Shown: one piece after another, positions 7,045 through 11,661 of the stretch | Position numbering within the stretch: position 1 is the stretch's first letter | Layout: each line of letters starts with the position of its first letter | Origin: Elstera sp044372965 | GTDB taxonomy: Bacteria > Pseudomonadota > Alphaproteobacteria > Elsterales > Elsteraceae | Length of the DNA stretch: 11,661 nucleotides | Direction of reading: 5' to 3' | NCBI RefSeq assembly: GCF_044372965.1 | Contig: NZ_JBILQX010000106.1 | Span: 1-11,661 of the forward strand | Position numbers and translations under genes: made by a program | The notes under the pieces: generated by a model | What the model was told of the DNA's origin: nothing | The model's input: only the letters and a program-made list of their open reading frames with translations | Databases searched by the model: none

Positions 7045-7842
7045 ATGACGACAATCCCGAATCCTTTCGATCCCGCGCGCCTGCGCCTTGATGGCAAGAA
7101 GGGCCTGATCGTCGGTATCGCCAACGAACACTCCATCGCCTACGGCTGCGCCCAGGCCACCCGCGCCCTGGGGGCCGAGTTGGCGATAACCTATCTGAAC
7201 GAGAAGGCGAAACCCCACGTCGCACCGCTGGCGGAGGGGTTGGGGGCCGACCTCTTCCTACCGCTGAACGTCGCCGAGCCGGGTGCCCTGGAGAGGGTAT
7301 TCGAGACCATCGCCGCGCGCTGGGGCAAGCTCGATTTCCTTATCCATTCCATCGCCTTTGGCCCCAAGGACGATCTCCAAGGCCGCCTTGCCGACAGTTC
7401 CGGCGAGGGCTTTGCCGAGGCGATGGATATCTCCTGCCATTCCTTCATTCGCATGGCAAAGCTCGCCGAACCGCTAATGGTGGACGGCGGCACCCTGTTC
7501 GCCATGAGCTACCTCGGCGCGCAAAGGGTCGTGGAGCATTATAATTTGATGGGGCCGGTCAAAGCCGCGTTGGAAAGTGCCGGGCGCTATCTAGCCGCCG
7601 AGCTTGCGCCGAAAAACATCCGCGTCCATATCCTCTCCCCCGGCCCGATCCGCACCCGCGCCGCCTCTGGCCTTGAGGACTTCGACACGCTGATCGAAGA
7701 AACCCAGGAGCGCACCCCCGGCCACCGCCTCGCCACCATCGAAGACGTGGGCCTCGCCACCGCCCTGCTCGCCACCGACGCGGCGCGGATCATGACGGGC
7801 GATACGCTGTTCATCGATGGGGGGTTTCACCTGATGGGGTAG
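7045..7842 (+). CDS. fabI: Enoyl-[acyl-carrier-protein] reductase, FabI type
   Basis: Probably reduces enoyl-ACP with NAD(P)H in the last step of fatty-acid elongation. 265 residues. Short-chain dehydrogenase fold with the FabI-type cofactor motif GIANEHSIAYG (24-34) in place of the classical TGxxxGIG. The FabI dyad is Y166-x6-K173 (HYNLMGPVK), and Y156 in MSYLGAQ is the second conserved tyrosine (E. coli Y156/K163 and Y146). HSIAFGPKDDLQGR (101-114), SPGPIRTRAASG (198-209) and IDGGFHLMG close the pattern. AGGGAG lies 7 bases before the ATG. The sequence looks like the second, more divergent FabI common in alphaproteobacteria, so a housekeeping copy may exist elsewhere. It could act on an unusual acyl substrate. 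It is divergent from mnmG and convergent with hicB (12-bp gap). Confidence 0.88.
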   Translation: MTTIPNPFDPARLRLDGKKGLIVGIANEHSIAYGCAQATRALGAELAITYLNEKAKPHVAPLAEGLGADLFLPLNVAEPGALERVFETIAARWGKLDFLIHSIAFGPKDDLQGRLADSSGEGFAEAMDISCHSFIRMAKLAEPLMVDGGTLFAMSYLGAQRVVEHYNLMGPVKAALESAGRYLAAELAPKNIRVHILSPGPIRTRAASGLEDFDTLIEETQERTPGHRLATIEDVGLATALLATDAARIMTGDTLFIDGGFHLMG

Positions 7843-7854
7843 GGGGCATTCCCG

Positions 7855-8187
7855 CTATTGCGCGGCCTCTCTAATCGTCCCGGCGATCCATTCATTCAGG
7901 CTCTTTCCGGCTGCGGCAGCGGCGATAACCGCTGCCGCATGATCGTCGGGATCAAGGCGAACGTTGAACTTACCGGAGAATTTCCGGCGCGGCTCAATCC
8001 CCTTTTCCTGGCACATCGCAAGATAGACGGAGAGCGACTTACGACCTTCCTCGATTAGATCACTCACACTCTCGGCATAGAAATCTGCCCCGCCCGTCAA
8101 GCCAATAAACTCGCCGCGCAACATCTGAATTTCGGGATCGAAAGCGATGACCGCCTTCTCGCCGCCGATCTCTAAAACATTCTTCAT
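7855..8187 (-). CDS. hicB: HicB-type antitoxin with C-terminal ribbon-helix-helix
   Basis: Predicted antitoxin that neutralises the adjacent HicA-like toxin and represses the operon. 110 residues. The N-terminal half (about 10-65) is the HicB partial RNase H-like domain, with AFDPEIQMLRGEFIGLTGGADF (15-36) and SVSDLIEEGRKSL (40-52). The C-terminal part is a ribbon-helix-helix DNA-binding domain, FNVRLDPDDHAAAVIAAAAA (74-93) followed by GKSLNEWIAGTIREA. The ATG at 8187 overlaps the toxin stop as ATGA and has GGAG 7 bases upstream. An upstream ATG at 8214 lies within the toxin gene and is less likely. Toxin-first order is the classical hicAB order. Family assignment is by recognition; function is inferred. 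Confidence 0.85.
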   Translation of the reverse strand: MKNVLEIGGEKAVIAFDPEIQMLRGEFIGLTGGADFYAESVSDLIEEGRKSLSVYLAMCQEKGIEPRRKFSGKFNVRLDPDDHAAAVIAAAAAGKSLNEWIAGTIREAAQ

Positions 8188-8438
8188 GGCCTTACTCCGT
8201 GTTCGTCCAGCCATTTTCGGATACTGGCGACCGCCCCTTTGTCCGTATCCGGCGAGGGATGCGGGCGATGGAACACGCGCACCTCGCCGAATAGAACCAC
8301 GCCGACGCGCGAGCCTTCCCGCGCGCTGATCTCCGCCCCGAGGGCCGCAAACAGCGCCTCAATATCCGCCCAACGGATCGAACCGCTGACCGGGCGGGCG
8401 AAGATCAAGTCCAGCGTGGCTTTGTGACGCTTCTTCAC
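8184..8438 (-). CDS. hicA: HicA-like toxin (mRNA interferase family variant)
   Basis: Predicted toxin of the pair; HicA proteins have a double-stranded-RNA-binding-like fold and cleave mRNA. From the GTG at 8438 it has 84 residues, a typical size. Features: basic start MKKRHKATLDLIF, then GSIRWADIEALFAALGAE (19-36), REGSRVGVVLFGE (40-52), and FHRPHPSPDTDKGAVASIRK (56-75). This last part resembles the HicA C-terminal P-x-H...G-x-x-x-x-I strand-helix. Canonical HicA has a catalytic histidine in GSH; here the position reads GSR (R44), while H57 and H60 are nearby. The start is uncertain: no clear Shine-Dalgarno precedes the GTG, and upstream in-frame GTG and TTG codons exist near 8468-8474. The chosen start lies just after a direct repeat and suits family length. 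The stop overlaps hicB by 4 bp. Confidence 0.78.
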   Translation of the reverse strand: MKKRHKATLDLIFARPVSGSIRWADIEALFAALGAEISAREGSRVGVVLFGEVRVFHRPHPSPDTDKGAVASIRKWLDEHGVRP

Positions 8439-8444
8439 GGAGAC

Positions 8445-8467
8445 ATTAGTACCATTTATTAGCACCA
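8445..8467 (-). repeat. Direct repeat ahead of hicA, candidate operator
   Basis: Two copies of the 10-mer ATTAGYACCA (plus strand 8445-8454 ATTAGTACCA and 8458-8467 ATTAGCACCA) differ at one base and repeat with a 13-bp period. They form an AT-rich patch directly upstream of the hicA GTG. HicB antitoxins with ribbon-helix-helix domains bind repeated sites in their own promoters, so an autoregulatory operator is a reasonable inference. No clean -35/-10 pair could be assigned. Confidence 0.45.
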
Positions 8468-8502
8468 ACTTCGAGCTTGATGTTGGCGGCGGGCCAAACG
8501 CT

Positions 8503-9480
8503 CTACGGCAGCAGCACCGTCGCACCCGTGGTCCGGCGGTCGGCGAGGGCGATATGGGCGTCGGCCACGTCTTTCAACGCGAAGGTTTGATTCACGTGAA
8601 CCTTGACCGCGCCTGATAGAACCGCGTCGAACAGATCACTCGCATTCGCCAGCAGGTCTTCGCGGGTGGCGATATAGTGGCCGAGGGTTGGGCGGGTGAG
8701 GAACAGCGAGCCTTTCGCCGCCAGCGTAAGCGGCTGAATCGCGGGCACGGGGCCGGAGGCATTGCCGAAGGTCACCATCATGCCGCGCGGGGCGAGTGAA
8801 TCGAGCGAGCCGTCCCACGTATCTTTGCCGACTGAATCATAGACGACATCGACCCCGCGCCCGCCGGTGATTTCCTTCACTTTCGCGGCAATATCGTCTT
8901 GCCCGCTCACCAGCACGTGATCGCACCCGAGCGACTTGGCGAGATCGACCTTCCCGGCGGAAACGGTGCCGATCACGGTTGCGCCCAACTGCTTCGCCCA
9001 TTGCACGGCAATCTGACCGACCCCGCCCGCAGCGGCATGGTACAGCACGGTATGGCCGGGTTTCAGCGGGAAGGTTTCCTTAATCAGATAGCGCGCGGTC
9101 ATGCCGCCCAGCATGATGGCGGCGGCGATTTGGTCGCTGATGCCGTCCGGCAGCGGCACCAAACGGTTCGCCGGGTAAAGGCGTTTTTCGGCATAGGCTC
9201 CCGACGGGCCGCTAGCATAGGCCACCCGGTCGCCCAATTTCACATCGGTCACGCCAGGGCCAATCGCCTCGACCACGCCCGCGCCTTCCTGGCCGAGCAC
9301 CAGGGGCAGGGGCAGCGGGTAAAGGCCGGTGCGCTGGTAGATTTCAATGAAGTTAAGCCCAACGGCGGTTTGCCGAATCAGCGCTTCGCCGGGGCCGGGG
9401 GCGGGAAGATTGATCTCTTCCCACTTCAACACCTCGGGGCCGCCGAACTCATAGAGGCGGATAGCATGGGTTTTCGTCAT
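8503..9480 (-). CDS. qor: NADPH:quinone oxidoreductase, zinc-independent medium-chain reductase
   Basis: Likely reduces quinones or other reactive carbonyl or enone compounds with NADPH in the cytoplasm. 325 residues, normal for the QOR family. N-terminal GroES-like domain with VGLNFIEIYQRTGLYPLPLP (40-59), GQEGAGVVEAIGPGV (63-77) and GDRVAY (83-88). Rossmann domain with HAAAGGVGQIAVQWAKQLGA (148-167), then GGRGVDVVYDSVG (206-218). The zinc ligands of alcohol dehydrogenases are absent, as expected for QOR. GGAG lies 11 bases before the ATG. It follows the dienelactone hydrolase gene by 15 bp, so both are probably on one transcript. A parS-like sequence lies near the 3' end (8588-8603). The substrate is not evident from sequence. 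Confidence 0.87.
   Translation of the reverse strand: MTKTHAIRLYEFGGPEVLKWEEINLPAPGPGEALIRQTAVGLNFIEIYQRTGLYPLPLPLVLGQEGAGVVEAIGPGVTDVKLGDRVAYASGPSGAYAEKRLYPANRLVPLPDGISDQIAAAIMLGGMTARYLIKETFPLKPGHTVLYHAAAGGVGQIAVQWAKQLGATVIGTVSAGKVDLAKSLGCDHVLVSGQDDIAAKVKEITGGRGVDVVYDSVGKDTWDGSLDSLAPRGMMVTFGNASGPVPAIQPLTLAAKGSLFLTRPTLGHYIATREDLLANASDLFDAVLSGAVKVHVNQTFALKDVADAHIALADRRTTGATVLLP
8588..8603. other. Degenerate parS-like site inside qor
   Basis: TGATTCACGTGAACCT matches the parS consensus at 13 of 16 positions and keeps the perfect 10-bp core palindrome TTCACGTGAA. It lies in codons for V-H-V-N of qor. ParB may bind it weakly, or the match may come from coding alone. Confidence 0.25.
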
Positions 9481-9495
9481 TGCGGGAAGCTCCGG

Positions 9496-10191
9496 TTACG
9501 CGGCAAGCGCGGTGCGCAGGAAGTCGGCGGTGCGGCTATTGGCGAGCGTCGCGGCCTCGGCATTATAATGCTCACCGCCAACGCGGGCGAAGGCGTGCTC
9601 CTGCCCCGTATAGAGGTGGGCGGTGATCCCCGGCTTTCCGGCCCAAGCGGCTAACACGTGATCGCGCTCTTCTGGCGGTAAGAACTTATCGAGCTCCGCC
9701 ACATGGGCCAGCAGCGGCACTTTGATCTTGTCGAACTCGGGCACGAGGCCCCCCAGCATGACGCCATAGTAAGAGACCGAGGCGTCAACATCGGTCCCGA
9801 TAACGCTCATCACCGCCAAGCGCCCGCCGAGGCAATAGCCGACCGTGCCGACTTTCCCGACGCCAAGGCCGCGCAGGTGCGTAATCGTCGCCTGAATGTC
9901 GCCAATGCCCTTAGCTTGATCGAAGCCGTTCAGCAGCGCGAAGGCCTTTTGCCATTCGGCTTCGGTCTTATCGGTAATATCAACGCCCGGCTCCTGCCGC
10001 CAAAACAAATCCGGCACCAGCACGTGATAGCCTTGGGCGGCGAAATCGGCGGCGAGATCGCGCATCACCTGATTGACGCCGAAAATCTCCTGAATCAGCA
10101 CGAGCCCCGCTTTCGGCGTGCCCTCGGGCTTTACTTCATAGGCGCTGAAATTTTCGCCCGTAGGTGTGGTGATGGTAACGGTGCCCGGCAT
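9496..10191 (-). CDS. Dienelactone hydrolase family protein
   Basis: Alpha/beta hydrolase of the dienelactone hydrolase type; 231 residues from the ATG at 10191. The triad is visible: nucleophile C120 in GTVGYCLGGRLA, D168 in AELDKFLPP, and H199 in GQEHAF. E35 in QEIFGVN matches the glutamate that primes the cysteine in Pseudomonas dienelactone hydrolase. The sequence starts directly with the enzyme domain and shows no signal peptide, so it is cytoplasmic. No chlorocatechol or other aromatic-degradation genes lie nearby, so the true substrate is open; many such proteins are general hydrolases. GGGGAAG lies 6 bases before the ATG at 10191, which is preferred over the upstream in-frame start at 10245. 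It leads a minus-strand group with qor. Confidence 0.9.
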   Translation of the reverse strand: MPGTVTITTPTGENFSAYEVKPEGTPKAGLVLIQEIFGVNQVMRDLAADFAAQGYHVLVPDLFWRQEPGVDITDKTEAEWQKAFALLNGFDQAKGIGDIQATITHLRGLGVGKVGTVGYCLGGRLAVMSVIGTDVDASVSYYGVMLGGLVPEFDKIKVPLLAHVAELDKFLPPEERDHVLAAWAGKPGITAHLYTGQEHAFARVGGEHYNAEAATLANSRTADFLRTALAA

Positions 10192-10322
10192 TGGTTTCTT
10201 CCCCGAAAGATTGCGCTGCGGCCATTGGACCGATAGTCTCAACACCGCGCAAGACTTGAAATTTAACAGGGTTAACCTGGGGACTAAACCGCCCGGTTCA
10301 ACCCCCCGATACCGAGAGAGCG
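10192..10322. promoter_or_regulatory. Divergent intergenic region, dienelactone hydrolase / ferredoxin
   Basis: This 131-bp gap lies between divergent genes and should contain promoters both ways. It includes an AT-rich core around 10251-10290 with TTGAAA (10256-10261) and an 8-bp palindrome GGTTAACC (10270-10277). TTGAAA could be a -35, but no good -10 follows at the right distance, so no promoter is assigned. Confidence 0.35.
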
Positions 10323-10682
10323 ATGCCCCGTTTAGCGACCGATCCAGGCCTCTATTTCGAAGCCCATTTTTTCATGTGTACCAACCGCCGCCCCGATGGC
10401 CACCCGCGCGGCTCCTGCGCCGCCTCGGGCTCGGAGAAGCTGCGCGACTACGCTAAAGCCCGCGCTAAGGAACTCGGCATTAAGGGGGTTCGCGTGAATG
10501 GGGCCGCGTGCCTTGACCGCTGCGAGTTTGGGCCGACGATCGTCATCTACCCCGAAGGCATCTGGTATCAGGCGCGCACCGTCGCCGATATCGATGAGAT
10601 TCTGGAAACACACCTGCGCCAGGGCGGGCGCGTGGATCGGCTGATGATCGCGCCGGATCAGAAGATCCCCGAAAAGGCGTGA
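10323..10682 (+). CDS. Thioredoxin-like [2Fe-2S] ferredoxin
   Basis: A 119-residue cytoplasmic ferredoxin of the thioredoxin-fold type, related to the NuoE 24-kDa iron-sulfur domain. Cluster cysteines are C19 (FFMCTNRR), C32 (GSCAASGSE), C63 and C67 (CLDRCEFGP), spaced C-x12-C-x30-C-x3-C. VIYPEGIWY (73-81) and DIDEILETHL (89-98) fit the end of the fold. The C-terminal tail (about 101-119) is extra and charged. It probably carries electrons, but the partner is not known. A GAGAG purine run precedes the ATG. mnmE starts 5 bp after its stop, so the pair is likely an operon. It shares the CxNRR and SCAAxGSEKL motifs with the ferredoxin at 2060-2356 but is clearly a different subfamily. Confidence 0.9.
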   Translation: MPRLATDPGLYFEAHFFMCTNRRPDGHPRGSCAASGSEKLRDYAKARAKELGIKGVRVNGAACLDRCEFGPTIVIYPEGIWYQARTVADIDEILETHLRQGGRVDRLMIAPDQKIPEKA

Positions 10683-10687
10683 CCCCC

Positions 10688-11661
10688 GTGGCCGAGACGA
10701 TCATCGCCGTCGCCACAGCCCCCGGCCGGGCGGGGGTCGCCGTTTTGCGCGCCTCCGGGCCGCAGGCGGGGGCCTTGGCCGAGGCCCTGACGCGCAAACC
10801 GCTGCCGCCCGCGCGAGAAGCCAAGCTCACTGGCTTCTACGATCCCGCCGACGGCGCGTTGCTCGATAGGGGCTTGCTGCTCTGGTTCCCCGCGCCGGGC
10901 AGCTTTACCGGCGAGGATGTGGCGGAGTTTCAGGTTCACGGCAGCCGGGCCGTGCTGGCCGCGCTACTGACCGCCGCATGCAGCGTGCCGGGCGTGCGCT
11001 TGGCCGAGCCGGGGGAGTTTACCCGCCGCGCCTTCGATCACGGCAAGCTCGACCTGACGGAAGTGGAGGGGCTGGCAGACCTGATCGACGCCGAAACCGA
11101 GGCCCAGCGCCGCCAGGCCGTTCGGCAGTTAGACGGAGCTTTGGGCGCGCTCGTCACCGGCTGGCAAGCCCGGTTGATGCGGGCGCTGGCCCATTGCGAA
11201 GCCACCATCGATTTCGTTGAAGAAGAAGACGTGCCCGCAGATCTTCTCGCCGCGACCCGGCCCGATCTCGCGGCCCTGCTCGGCGAGATGCAAACTCATC
11301 TGGCCGATGGGCGCGGCGAGCGGCTGCGCCAGGGCTTGACCATCGTCATTCTCGGCCCCCCCAATGCGGGCAAGTCCAGTCTGCTGAACGCGCTGGCGGG
11401 GCGCGAGGCGGCGATTGTTTCGGACCGGGCGGGCACAACGCGCGACGTGATCGAACTTCATCTCGATCTGGGCGGCTATCCCGTCACGCTGGTCGATACG
11501 GCGGGCTTGCGTGAAACCAACGATCCGATTGAGGCCGAGGGCATCCGCCGCGCCCGCGCCCGCGCCGATCAGGCCGATCTGGCGCTCGTGTTGCTGGACC
11601 GGGCCGACTGGCCGCGCGTGCCGGACGAACTCACCCCCTGGCTAACCCGCGCCGAAACCAT
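10688..11661 (+). CDS. mnmE: tRNA modification GTPase MnmE (TrmE), C-terminus outside window
   Basis: Works with MnmG to modify wobble U34 of tRNA, using GTP and a folate one-carbon donor. 324 codons plus two bases are visible with no stop; the family is about 440-460 residues. The GTG at 10688 gives the standard N-terminus MAETIIAVATAPGRAGVAVL. The N-terminal folate-binding domain (about 1-115) contains SFTGEDVAEFQVHG (72-85) and GEFTRRAFDHGKLDLTEVE (109-127). A helical domain follows. The inserted G domain starts with P-loop GPPNAGKS (223-230), then AGTTRD (248-253) and DTAGLRE (270-276). The later G4 motif and the C-terminal cysteine motif lie beyond the window. AAGG lies 10 bases before the GTG. 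It is on the opposite strand from its partner gene mnmG and 3.7 kb away. Confidence 0.96.
   Translation, partial: MAETIIAVATAPGRAGVAVLRASGPQAGALAEALTRKPLPPAREAKLTGFYDPADGALLDRGLLLWFPAPGSFTGEDVAEFQVHGSRAVLAALLTAACSVPGVRLAEPGEFTRRAFDHGKLDLTEVEGLADLIDAETEAQRRQAVRQLDGALGALVTGWQARLMRALAHCEATIDFVEEEDVPADLLAATRPDLAALLGEMQTHLADGRGERLRQGLTIVILGPPNAGKSSLLNALAGREAAIVSDRAGTTRDVIELHLDLGGYPVTLVDTAGLRETNDPIEAEGIRRARARADQADLALVLLDRADWPRVPDELTPWLTRAET

Noticed and set aside
7812..7860. Possible terminator between fabI and hicB
   Set aside because: G-rich runs are present but I could find no stable stem followed by a T-run in this 12-bp gap and its flanks.
9654..9663. Other CACGTG-containing spots (near 4665, 8913, 9656 and 10021) as parS candidates
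   Set aside because: Only the 6-bp core is shared and the flanks do not match parS. They mostly fall in His-Val or Val-Leu codons of genes and are expected by chance.
10543..10939. Minus-strand open frames antisense to the ferredoxin/mnmE junction
   Set aside because: No family motif, while the plus strand encodes clear ferredoxin cysteines and the MnmE N-terminus.
1..11661. CRISPR array, insertion sequence, tRNA or rRNA genes, oriC DnaA-box cluster
   Set aside because: No regularly spaced repeats, transposase motifs, terminal inverted repeats, tRNA-like elements or TTATCCACA-type clusters were found by eye on either strand.

Overview
The window is about 11.7 kb of GC-rich, gene-dense bacterial chromosome. 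Gene content and protein style point to an alphaproteobacterium, most likely Rhodospirillales: an mnmG-rsmG-parA-parB cluster with a perfect parS inside rsmG, ispH beside a kinase-type thrB, and alphaproteobacterial FabI and MnmE sequences. The genus is not determinable. Coding is nearly continuous and no gene-free stretch exceeds about 140 bp.

Left part (1-1402, minus strand): a partial homoserine kinase (thrB) lies 5 bp downstream of ispH, the last enzyme of the non-mevalonate isoprenoid pathway. Next (1542-2777, plus strand) come three overlapping genes: a small lipoprotein, a thioredoxin-like [2Fe-2S] ferredoxin hidden between its neighbours, and a four-helix membrane protein. The last one meets parB tail to tail, with the two stop codons overlapping.

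Centre (2774-6981, minus strand): mnmG, rsmG, parA and parB form one tightly packed operon. Overlaps are GTGA (mnmG/rsmG), 11 bp (rsmG/parA) and probably ATGA (parA/parB). A perfect 16-bp parS site is embedded in the start of rsmG, so the segregation proteins and their centromere are encoded together. This usually marks an origin-proximal region.

Right part (7045-11661): a FabI-type enoyl-ACP reductase runs away from mnmG on the plus strand. It converges on a minus-strand group made of a dienelactone hydrolase, a zinc-independent quinone oxidoreductase and a HicA/HicB-type toxin-antitoxin pair. A plus-strand pair closes the window: a second thioredoxin-like [2Fe-2S] ferredoxin and, 5 bp later, mnmE (GTG start, cut by the window edge). 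MnmE and MnmG act as one complex on tRNA wobble uridine. Here their genes are 3.7 kb apart on opposite strands, with an accessory segment between them.

No clearly undescribed multi-gene system is visible. The best leads are the HicA-like toxin lacking the canonical GSH histidine, the direct repeat in front of it, parS-like sites outside the canonical one, and the two small ferredoxins of unknown partner.
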